Origin: Paenibacillus xylanilyticus
GTDB taxonomy: Bacteria; Bacillota; Bacilli; Paenibacillales; Paenibacillaceae
Direction of reading: 5' to 3'
Length of the DNA stretch: 64,000 nucleotides
Assembly (NCBI RefSeq): GCF_009664365.1
Contig: NZ_CP044310.1
Location: forward strand, 3,297,001-3,361,000
Positions 55,624 to 62,922 of this stretch are shown piece by piece. How positions within the stretch are numbered: position 1 is the stretch's first letter; the number at the start of each line of letters is the position of its first letter. A program made the position numbers and the translations under genes. Below the pieces are notes generated by a model that worked only from the letters and a program-made list of their open reading frames with translations, searched no databases and was not told the origin of the DNA.

Positions 55624-56541
55624 TTGACGACATCGAATCAAGATAGTAGTGCTGCTGATTTAAAACGTGTACTAGACATGATTGAGCGGCTTCGGATACA
55701 GCGGCAACAGAACCCGGGTAAGGTTGCCTCCCGGATCCAGAGCATGAAGCGATTTACCCAACAGGAATTGAATGATGAGGCTTGCGGCACATACAAAAAC
55801 TTGCTGACAGGACGTTCACGGCGCTTGCCTGATCGTCAAACCCTTATGGACATCGCGAATTATTTGGATTGCACAGGCGAAGAACGGAATGATCTGCTTC
55901 TTTCGGCAGGGTATGTGCCGATTCCCCTTCCCTTATCTGGACGACAATTGGACCGGGTTCTGGACCAAGCCAGATCCATGCTGCATCAATTGCCTTATCC
56001 GGGGATGATCGTGACCGATATGCTGGATATCGTCGGATTTAATGAGGCTTTCTGTAACTTGTTTGGTCTGTCCGATTTCAATTTTGCCTCCAATCCGCCT
56101 AATATGATTGATCTTCACTTCAATGAGGATATGCCTATCCGAGCGGCTTCTTCCTTTGACGAGAAGTCGCAGGCCCGCTGGGAATCCCATGGAATTGTTG
56201 GCATTCAAACCTTTAAGAGCCACCACCCCGCTCTATTTGTTGACCCTAAATATGCGCGTTTTCATAGGATGATGGATAAATACGCAGAGCTGCATGAGTT
56301 TTGGGATAGAGAGGCATGGACAGTAGAGCAGGATTTAAATACGGCGAAACATTTCCTTGCTAGGCAGCCATGCTCAGCAGAACGTAAACCTATACGGTAC
56401 AATCAATTACACCTTGCTGTGACCTATCAAGCTTACCCGAGAATCGAATTCTTTGTACCGGCGGATGAATCCGCACGGCAAGTATTTGCTGCGTGGGGGT
56501 GTGCTACTGATTGTTCATTTAAAAGTTGGCACTACGTATGA
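55624..56541 (+). CDS. XRE-family regulator with MmyB-like ligand-binding domain
   Basis: 305 residues from TTG 55624, with GGGGGAG 7 nt upstream. N-terminal HTH (about residues 10-95: MKRFTQQELNDEACGTYKNLLTGRSRRLPDRQTLMDIANYLDCTGEERNDLLLSAG) and C-terminal MmyB-type PAS-like domain (TDMLDIVGFNEAFCNLFGLSDF ... EDMPIRAASSFDEKSQARWESHGIVGIQTFKS). These regulators sense small molecules or fatty acids in Actinobacteria and Firmicutes. Divergent from the quinone oxidoreductase with a 115-nt spacer. An MFS remnant abuts its 3' end. Confidence 0.88.
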   Translation: MTTSNQDSSAADLKRVLDMIERLRIQRQQNPGKVASRIQSMKRFTQQELNDEACGTYKNLLTGRSRRLPDRQTLMDIANYLDCTGEERNDLLLSAGYVPIPLPLSGRQLDRVLDQARSMLHQLPYPGMIVTDMLDIVGFNEAFCNLFGLSDFNFASNPPNMIDLHFNEDMPIRAASSFDEKSQARWESHGIVGIQTFKSHHPALFVDPKYARFHRMMDKYAELHEFWDREAWTVEQDLNTAKHFLARQPCSAERKPIRYNQLHLAVTYQAYPRIEFFVPADESARQVFAAWGCATDCSFKSWHYV

Positions 56542-56790
56542 TATAGAATGTTTTCGAAGTAACGTCAATAAAGATCTCAATAGTTGACTATACGGTGGTG
56601 AATGCTGAGGCTCATCGTCAGGTAACCGGAATCGCAGAACCAAAAGTAAGAGAAACATCAGAATAGCTGCAATTCCGTACATCCATCGCCACCCAATGGA
56701 TCCGCCAATAGCGGCTGGTTATAATAAATATTGGCGACCGCAAGTCCTGATGCAATCGCCAACGTTAACAATAATGGCTTACTTAGATCA
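56540..56790 (-). pseudogene. MFS transporter remnant with internal deletion
   Basis: Minus strand, reading down from about 56788: LSKPLLLTLAIASGLAVANIYYNQPLLADPLG, an MFS helix 1 (ANIYYNQPLL is typical of YcaD/AraJ-like exporters), then a jump in frame at about 56705 to GSIGWRWMYGIAAILMFLLLLVLRFRLPDDEPQHSPPYSQLLRSL, which is helix 6 and the central loop. Helices 2-5 and 7-12 are missing; the far end runs into the stop of the XRE gene. It starts only a few nt after the aldo-keto reductase stop on the same strand, so it may once have been in that operon. Confidence 0.65.
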
Positions 56791-57615
56791 TTAGGCATCT
56801 CGGAACTTGCTCATATCAGGCGTTGGCAATTTTTCGCTCTTATTAAGCGAGGCAATTCGTGTGACTTCTTCATCCGAGAGCGTAAAATCAAAAATGTTAT
56901 GGTTTTCCATCATTCTGATTTTATTAAACGATTTAGGGATGGTCACAAACCCGCTTTGAATGTCCCATCGAAGAATGACTTGAGCGACAGATTTATGGTG
57001 CCTTCCTGCAATTTCAAGCAGTGTCGGGTGGTCATTTAGTAGTCCCTTCATCAGCGGCGACCAAGCTTCCATTTGAATCTGATGCTGTTTGCAATACGTA
57101 CTCAGTTCATTACGTGTTAGGTGAGGGTGAAACTCGACCTGATTAACCATAGGTTGAATGGTAGCAACTGACTTTAGCTGTTCCAGGTCGGCGATTTCGA
57201 AATTGCTAACTCCGATTGCACGAACCTTCTTTTGGATGTATAGCTCTTCTAACGCCTTCCATGTTTCGTGTGATTTCCCTTCCACGGGCCAGTGTATCAA
57301 ATACAAATCCAGATAATCCAGTTTTAGCGCTTCGAGGCTTTTGTTAAACGCTGTAAGGGTAGACTTGTACCCCTGATCCCCATTAGCCACCTTTGTAGTA
57401 ACGAAAATATTTTCACGATTCACACCAGACTCAATAATGGCCTGTCCAACTTGATTTTCATTGCGATAAGCGGTCGCAGTATCGATGCTCAGGTATCCAT
57501 TTTGCAATGCATATTTTACAGGCTCTGTTGCATCTTCACGCTCCGCTGTCCAAACACCAAGACCCATCCAAGGCATTTTCACACCATTTCGCAAGACGGT
57601 AAAAGTATCATTCAT
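56791..57615 (-). CDS. Aldo/keto reductase (2,5-diketo-D-gluconate reductase/YvgN type)
   Basis: 274 residues. Catalytic tetrad: Asp and Tyr in SIDTATAYRNENQVGQAI, Lys in FVTTKVANGDQGY, His in LYLIHWPVEGK. The cofactor end VTIPKSFNKIRMMENHNIFDFTLSDEEVTRI is AKR5-like. AGGAGG precedes the ATG. It is the third gene of an iclR-AKR-AKR group (24 nt after the preceding AKR). Probably reduces glyoxals or keto-sugars with NADPH. Confidence 0.9.
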   Translation of the reverse strand: MNDTFTVLRNGVKMPWMGLGVWTAEREDATEPVKYALQNGYLSIDTATAYRNENQVGQAIIESGVNRENIFVTTKVANGDQGYKSTLTAFNKSLEALKLDYLDLYLIHWPVEGKSHETWKALEELYIQKKVRAIGVSNFEIADLEQLKSVATIQPMVNQVEFHPHLTRNELSTYCKQHQIQMEAWSPLMKGLLNDHPTLLEIAGRHHKSVAQVILRWDIQSGFVTIPKSFNKIRMMENHNIFDFTLSDEEVTRIASLNKSEKLPTPDMSKFRDA

Positions 57616-57639
57616 ATTGTTATCCTCCTAAAGTTAGTT

Positions 57640-58578
57640 TTAACTTTTAATAATGCCTTCAATCATATCAAGATCTTTTTGTGTGAACGTTACATCGCTG
57701 GTTCGGCTATTTAGAACCACTTGATCTTTCCGCTTTCCTCCTGGAATCACGGCATCAATTCCTTCCTGGGAAAGCAGCCAAGCAAGCGACAAATTCGTCA
57801 ACGTTGTTTCTTTCTCTTCCGCAAGTTCCTTCAGGCTGCTCACGATTTTTAGGCTCTTTTTAAATGCTTCCTTCTCGAACAACGGCTGGCCTCGTCTCCA
57901 ATCTCCTTCTGCTAATTTGAAATCGTCCGTGTATTTGCCCCCAAGTAAACCATAGGCAAGTGGACCGTACGGAATAAAGGAAATATTATTTCCTCTAGTG
58001 TAAGGTAGTAATTTTTGCTCAGCGGAGCGATCGAGCAGATGGTATGGCGACTGCAGTACGGATATATCCCCATGTACATTTGCCTCTTTAAGTTGCTCCA
58101 ACGATACGTTGGAAATTCCGATGGCCTTGATTTTTCCTTCCTGCTTGAGTTTCGCGAGTTCACCAATTGCTTCTGCCAACGGTGTTTTATTATCAGGAAA
58201 ATGAAGGTAGTACAAGTCCACGTAGTCGGTCTTCAATCGATGCAAACTGCTTTCTAGTGCACTACGCAGATATTGAGGTGTATTATCTACAACAACAGAT
58301 CCATCTGCAAACCAACGTCTTCCGCCCTTTGTCGCAACTACAACATCCTCTCTGTTATATCTTGTGAGCACTTCTCCAATAAGTTCTTCCGAGCGGCCTT
58401 TTCCGTAAATATCTGCTGTATCTATGAATGTAATGCCTAGCTGTAATGCTGCATCAACCATCTCGATGCCATCAACTTCATTCAAGTCAGTGAATAAGTT
58501 GTGCCCCCCGACTGCATTTGTCCCGAGTCCAATTTCAGATACCTTCAGGTCAGTACCACGCAACTTTTGATATATCAT
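57640..58578 (-). CDS. Aldo/keto reductase (IolS/YccK-like)
   Basis: 312 residues. Tetrad: FIDTADIYGKGRSEELIGE (Asp, Tyr), VVVATKGGRRW (Lys), YYLHFPDNK (His). Cofactor end VIPGGKRKDQVVLNSR. Resembles Bacillus IolS/YccK-type reductases. The start follows AAAGGAG at a slightly long spacing. It is 24 nt upstream of a second AKR and 108 nt downstream of the broken IclR gene on the same strand, suggesting one regulated detoxification or sugar-acid unit. Confidence 0.9.
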   Translation of the reverse strand: MIYQKLRGTDLKVSEIGLGTNAVGGHNLFTDLNEVDGIEMVDAALQLGITFIDTADIYGKGRSEELIGEVLTRYNREDVVVATKGGRRWFADGSVVVDNTPQYLRSALESSLHRLKTDYVDLYYLHFPDNKTPLAEAIGELAKLKQEGKIKAIGISNVSLEQLKEANVHGDISVLQSPYHLLDRSAEQKLLPYTRGNNISFIPYGPLAYGLLGGKYTDDFKLAEGDWRRGQPLFEKEAFKKSLKIVSSLKELAEEKETTLTNLSLAWLLSQEGIDAVIPGGKRKDQVVLNSRTSDVTFTQKDLDMIEGIIKS

Positions 58579-58686
58579 GGTTGTTCTTCACTCCTTTGTT
58601 AAACGTTTGCCCTTACACCTGTAATTCTAAAGGTTGTAGTTAAAACGAAAAACAAACATAAAAAGAGTTTCTAATAAAGAAACTCT

Positions 58687-59453
58687 CTAACGCGACTTTA
58701 AATGTTCCAGCTCCAAGGATAGCTGTCTGCTGTAACGCTTGACCATGTTGGATAATGAACGTATTGATCTTCTTCTTATACTCTCCGTATCCCCATGAAT
58801 AGCTAGTGAACCGATAACACGACCATTTATGTAGACAGGAGCAGCCACACACCGTTTTCCAACATTCGTCTCTTCATCATCGACGGCAAATCCTTGTTCT
58901 TTGATTACCTCTAAATGATGTTTAAATAAATCCTTATCATTAAAAGTCTTTCTGGTAATGTTGCTTAACGAAAGCTTCTTCAGGATCTCAGCTTGAAGAT
59001 CAGACGGTAAATTAGCAAATACAGCTTTTCCAATTGCACTTGTATAAATAGGGGATCGACTACCAATGGCGTTCAAGTCAGGCATCATAGAAGGCGTCAA
59101 AATCACATTTTTGATTACAAGCTCTTCGTTTTCAAGTATCCCACGAATACTTTTTCTCCGCTCACTTCAGCCAATCGATAAGGTGTATTAAGGGACGACC
59201 ACTGAATATCACGGATTATATGTATACGATCGTCAAAGAAAATACTGGGGTTCAAATAATAGTATTTTTCGACTTTTTTGATGTATTGCATTTTTTCCAA
59301 AGTAAATAACAGTTTATAGACGGTTGTCTTATTCAAAGATAATTCTTCCATTATCTGACTCATTGAAAGAGAATGCTTTTCACGCAATAAATCAAGAATA
59401 ATCAGTCCTCTTTTTAACGTCATGAGTTCGTATGACTCCATTTTCATTTCCAT
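58687..59453 (-). pseudogene. IclR-family regulator split by one frameshift
   Basis: Two frames form a normal 255-residue IclR protein. The first (59453-59115) has the winged HTH: TLKRGLIILDLLREKHSLSMSQIMEELSLNKTTVYKLLFTLEKMQYI. The second (through 58687) has the effector domain: SRSPIYTSAIGKAVFANLP, GFAVDDEETNVGKRCVAAPVYINGRVIGSLAIHG. Between them, reading the third frame near 59142-59110 gives ILENEELVIKNVILTPSMMPD, so loss of one base near 59140 explains the break. Without repair only a truncated DNA-binding part would be made. It precedes two AKR genes that it would have controlled. Confidence 0.75.
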
Positions 59454-59533
59454 CTCGTTTCTCAGTTGAATTATGAAATCTAATATAATGGAATATCAAA
59501 TCTCTTTCAAATCCTTTGAGGGCAATATGCCAA

Positions 59534-59660
59534 TTAGATATACGCCTAATCGGAAATAGGAACATGTTCTTGCTAATACGGTAATCGGTCTAATTTCTTG
59601 TCCTTGGCTCGGGACAAGAACTTGTACCTAAAATAAAAAAGCCGCTAAAATAGCGACTGT
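59534..59660. repeat. Interspersed repeat, copy G (with hairpin)
   Basis: Left GATATACGCCTAATCGG, GGAACATGTTCTTG, hairpin arms 59586-59602 and 59613-59628 (GACAAGAACTTGTACC), then AAAAAAGCCGCTAAAATAGCGACT. Matches copies B and D in block order. The region 59661-59793 holds only a short minus-strand tail (KEDIILEKYTKRTIEKALSE) that looks like the end of a lost gene. Confidence 0.72.
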
Positions 59661-59793
59661 AGGACCATTTCGTTTCTTCATGAATCACCTTTTTGTCAAG
59701 TTTCATTCGGTTTGCAATAGCTCATTGAATTCGGACAAAGCTTTTTCTATTGTTCTTTTCGTATATTTTTCTAATATGATGTCTTCTTTTACC

Positions 59794-60216
59794 TCATTCC
59801 TTATATTGAAGAACCCAATATTTCGCTCCAGGCTCGCCTTCTTCTACGACAGCCTTCCAGCCTTGCTTTTTATAAAATGTGAGTGCTTTATAATTATCAG
59901 AGACACATTTTAATGTAACTGGTGTTCCCAATTCGGCCACAGATTGCTGGAGTAACTGCTTTCCCACCCCTTTGCCGGCAGCACTCGGGTGCACAAACAA
60001 ATTATGAATAAAGCGGTCAGGTACATAGAGTGACGCAAAACCAAGTACTTCATCGTTTTCCTCTGCCAAAAGAATCTGTTCTTCCGAGGTATCCCGGTCA
60101 AAATCGTCAAGTCTCATCTCATTGGCATTAGCCCAGTGAAAGCTCTCCCGCCGGGAATCCAAATAAATTTGTCTCAATTGCGGATAGTCTGTAATACTGG
60201 CTTCTCTAATGATCAT
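59794..60216 (-). CDS. GNAT-family N-acetyltransferase
   Basis: 140 residues from ATG 60216 (AAAGGGG upstream; the frame begins 10 codons earlier). Pattern: IIREASITDYPQLRQIYLDSRRESFHW, NDEVLGFASLYVPDRFIHNLFVHPSAAGKGVGKQLLQQSV (acetyl-CoA motif V-x5-GxGxGxxL), VTLKCVSDNYKALTFYKKQGWKAVVEE. Substrate (peptide, amine or antibiotic) unknown. Stands alone on the minus strand. Confidence 0.88.
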   Translation of the reverse strand: MIIREASITDYPQLRQIYLDSRRESFHWANANEMRLDDFDRDTSEEQILLAEENDEVLGFASLYVPDRFIHNLFVHPSAAGKGVGKQLLQQSVAELGTPVTLKCVSDNYKALTFYKKQGWKAVVEEGEPGAKYWVLQYKE

Positions 60217-60246
60217 CCGATCAATCCCCTTTCTTCTCTTATCCAT

Positions 60247-60574
60247 TTAGTTTTTACCAGGAGCCGACGTTTACCATTTGTTTAGCCTGCACACGACCTA
60301 CCAGTAACAAACCCTCACTGAGGAAGTGTAATAGCAATACAAAAAAATAATACGAGGTAGTACTCCATATCCTTTCCCCCTAATGTAACTAACAACGCTA
60401 AAATAAAATAGGTTTTCATAGCATATTTTGATAATCTCAGCTATCATATGCATCCGTTTATTAAGCTTAAAAGAAATTCAATCTTTAGGAAAGTATCTTC
60501 GCTTTAAACTCCGATTTCCAGTGATGAGGTACTTTAATATGAACTAAAACACTACTGCACTTTGCATCTCAGAA
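60247..60574. other. Spacer without recognised gene
   Basis: No ORF or clear hairpin. Nothing further supported. Confidence 0.3.
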
Positions 60575-60649
60575 GCGATACAGTGGATCAACCATAATTA
60601 TTCCGAGCCTTTAATCATTGAAGAGTTGGCTAAGCCTGTCGTTATTTAG
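60575..60649 (+). pseudogene. Fragment of an AraC-type HTH regulator
   Basis: Plus-strand frame AIQWINHNYSEPLIIEELAK then PVVI and a stop. The pattern (xxIxxNYSEPLxIEELA) is the first helix of an AraC HTH. Only 24 codons remain; the sensor domain and second HTH are absent. It lies convergently next to an aldo-keto reductase gene. Confidence 0.4.
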
Positions 60650-60682
60650 GTTAATCTAGCGTTTCCCGATCTCTTAAGAAAT

Positions 60683-61705
60683 TTAACGTCTTCGCCGTTC
60701 AGTGCTCATCCACTCAGGAGTCCAGCTTTGTTCTTTATCATCAATCCGTTTGCCCGGTGGATTAATGGCATCAATAGCATCCAACACATCTGTATCGAGT
60801 TTCACCTTAGACCCAGAGATATAGGCTTGTAATTGATCTATGGTACGTGGTCCCCACAGGGTTGATGTGACAAACGGATGACTTTGCGTAAAAGCAATCG
60901 CCATGTCCGCTAATGAAATCCCTGCTTCATTTGCTAATTGCTGCAACTTCTCTATGACCTTAAATTTATATTCATTTTCAGCCAATTCGGGATCTAATGT
61001 ATCTGCATAGCCTTTTAATGTAGCAGCACGTGAATCGCTCTGTGCAGTCTGACCCGCCTTGTATTTTCCAGTTAGTAGGCCACCAGATAAGGGGCTGTAC
61101 ACAAACAGAGATAGGTCATAAAGTTTTGCTATCTCAGCAAGTTCAAATTCCATTCTTCGATTAATCATAGAATATGGCGTTTGCTCGCTTACGAAACGTT
61201 GAATATGATATCGATCGCTAATGTTTTGTGCGTGAACAATTTGCCATCCCAGATGATTGGAAGTTCCAATATGATGAATTTTCCCTTCTTTCACCAAGTC
61301 GTTTAATGTCACTAGAATCTCTTCGTAAGCAACGAATTCAAAGGGAAGATGAAGTTGATAAAGATCGATATAATCGGTTTGTAAACGTAACAGGCTTTGT
61401 TCAACAGCGGTTCGTATCCATCCACGGGAAGCACCATTTTGGTTTATTTTATCAGCAGCTTCCGCTCCGAATTTAGAAGCAACTATGACATTCTGCCGTT
61501 TATTCTTAATCGCTTTACCGATAATACGCTCTGATTCCCCTTTTCCGTAGATATTGGATGTATCAATCAAATTGATTCCGAAGTCTAAAGCTTCATCAAT
61601 GATTTTTATGCTCTCATCTTCACTTGCTCTAGTTCCAAAACTGGATCCGCCTAATGCAAACGCACTGACCTTTGTACCTGTCTTCCCAAGATATCGATAT
61701 TCCAT
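60683..61705 (-). CDS. Aldo/keto reductase
   Basis: 340 residues. Tetrad: LIDTSNIYGKGESERIIGKAI (Asp, Tyr), VIVASKFGAEA (Lys), LYQLHLPFEF (His). The cofactor region FVTSTLWGPRTIDQLQAYISG fits AKR. AGGAGG lies 5-6 nt before ATG. Divergent from a TetR-type gene with ACGTGTTGATTAA repeats in the shared region, so probably TetR-controlled. Third and longest AKR in this segment; substrate unknown. Confidence 0.9.
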   Translation of the reverse strand: MEYRYLGKTGTKVSAFALGGSSFGTRASEDESIKIIDEALDFGINLIDTSNIYGKGESERIIGKAIKNKRQNVIVASKFGAEAADKINQNGASRGWIRTAVEQSLLRLQTDYIDLYQLHLPFEFVAYEEILVTLNDLVKEGKIHHIGTSNHLGWQIVHAQNISDRYHIQRFVSEQTPYSMINRRMEFELAEIAKLYDLSLFVYSPLSGGLLTGKYKAGQTAQSDSRAATLKGYADTLDPELAENEYKFKVIEKLQQLANEAGISLADMAIAFTQSHPFVTSTLWGPRTIDQLQAYISGSKVKLDTDVLDAIDAINPPGKRIDDKEQSWTPEWMSTERRRR

Positions 61706-61740
61706 GGTACCCTCCTAAATGTAGTCAGCTTAAAATAATA

Positions 61741-61830
61741 AACACGTGTTGATTAAAGCTGTAGAACCTATTATAATTTGGCATTATTGGATGATCAATA
61801 AACACATAAGACTACGTGTTGATTAATAGA
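61741..61830. promoter_or_regulatory. Candidate TetR operator repeats
   Basis: ACGTGTTGATTAA occurs twice (61744-61756 and 61815-61827). The first contains the palindrome AACACGTGTT; the second sits in AATCAATAAACAC...GTGTTGATT, an imperfect inverted repeat. Placed between the divergent AKR and TetR genes. Confidence 0.5.
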
Positions 61831-61884
61831 CACGACGTGAAAACTGTTCACAAATCTATACAATTTCAGACTAGGAGAAAAATA

Positions 61885-62469
61885 GTGATCAAAAATAGCA
61901 CTGATATGAGAGTGATCCGTAGTCGCACACTAATGGAGAATGCCTTGATATTTATATTAGAAAATGAAGGTATTAAGGGGTTGTCTGTTAAAAACCTTTG
62001 TAAAATAGCTGGAATTAATCGAGGAACATTTTATTTGCATTTTAATGATATTTTTCATCTGATAGAGGAAACTGAGTTTGTTCAGGGATTATTGAGTGTA
62101 TTTGAACCCATCAATCTTCAAGAGTTAATGAGCCACGAGTACGATAATACAGCTTACCCTCCGATCACGAAAGCCTTTCAGTACTTGCATGTTCATGCTA
62201 GCTTCTTTAAATCACTAATTTGTTCGGGAGCTCCAACTGAATTAAGAGAGCGACTCCAATATTTGGTGGGCACACGAATGTTTGAAAATTTAACAAAAGA
62301 TCCAGCCTATATGTTTTCTGACTATGCAATTGCTTATTTAGGAAATGCACAGTTTGGAATTATTCAGCACTGGTTTATGACAAATCGTGAACTTCCACCA
62401 GAAGATATAGCGAGGATCTTAACCGCTTTTATCCGCAAATCTCCGTGTCTTGTTTATGAGGGTTACTGA
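61885..62469 (+). CDS. TetR-family transcriptional regulator
   Basis: 194 residues from GTG 61885, chosen for AGGAG 7 nt upstream; the open frame begins 23 codons earlier inside the operator region. HTH: SRTLMENALIFILENEGIKGLSVKNLCKIAGINRGTFYLHFNDIFHLIEE; C-terminal TetR_C-like helices (AFQYLHVHASFFKSLICSGAPTELRERLQYLVGTRM ... HWFMTNRELPPEDIARILTAFI). Likely represses itself and the divergent aldo/keto reductase. Followed by a 15-bp-stem terminator. Confidence 0.9.
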   Translation: MIKNSTDMRVIRSRTLMENALIFILENEGIKGLSVKNLCKIAGINRGTFYLHFNDIFHLIEETEFVQGLLSVFEPINLQELMSHEYDNTAYPPITKAFQYLHVHASFFKSLICSGAPTELRERLQYLVGTRMFENLTKDPAYMFSDYAIAYLGNAQFGIIQHWFMTNRELPPEDIARILTAFIRKSPCLVYEGY

Positions 62470-62485
62470 GGAATCTCCAATTTGA

Positions 62486-62525
62486 AGAGCGCCAGTTCAA
62501 TTTTTTGAACTGGCGCTCTCATTGT
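62486..62525. terminator. Strong hairpin after the TetR gene
   Basis: 15-bp perfect stem AGAGCGCCAGTTCAA / TTGAACTGGCGCTCT with a TTTT loop, 17 nt after the TetR stop. No U-tract follows, but position and strength argue for transcription termination. Confidence 0.8.
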
Positions 62526-62534
62526 GAATGACTT

Positions 62535-62740
62535 TAAGACTTAGCATTTTAAGCATTCCAGAAACGGTCCCCACATGACTGATTTCATGCATCACACTCG
62601 AAAGAACAAACTCTCCTACGGATTCGGCTTTATAAAAGTTTCCCTCTACAGACACTTCAAGGTATATCATGAATCCGAACTTGCTGCTCCCTCAATTGGG
62701 CCAATAATAAATCCATTCAGGAGCGTTTTCCCGCCATTCT
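62535..62740 (-). pseudogene. Possible DinB-like gene remnant
   Basis: Minus-strand text reads EGNFYKAESVGEFVLSSVMH then EISHVGTVSGMLKML, similar in spacing to the HxxxHxGQ region of DinB/YfiT four-helix proteins. An adjacent frame reads WRENAPEWIYYWPN. No start or complete helix bundle remains. Weak evidence; the rest of 62741-62922 shows no gene. Confidence 0.3.
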
Positions 62741-62922
62741 GTCGGGATCACTTTTACGCACAAGCACACCTTCACGCCATAAAAATGAATTGTTATCTGC
62801 CACTTGAGTAGCTCAAAGTTCGAATTAAGCTGACTGTTTCGGTAATAGGATGAAGCAAGCGCGGACAGACTTGCAATGGGTTAAGCTAGCATCAAATCAC
62901 CAATGTCAATATCGATTGTCTT

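Noticed and set aside
62575..62811. 78-residue plus-strand frame between TetR and GH43
   Set aside because: No ribosome-binding site and no family-like pattern; the opposite strand fits a decayed gene slightly better.
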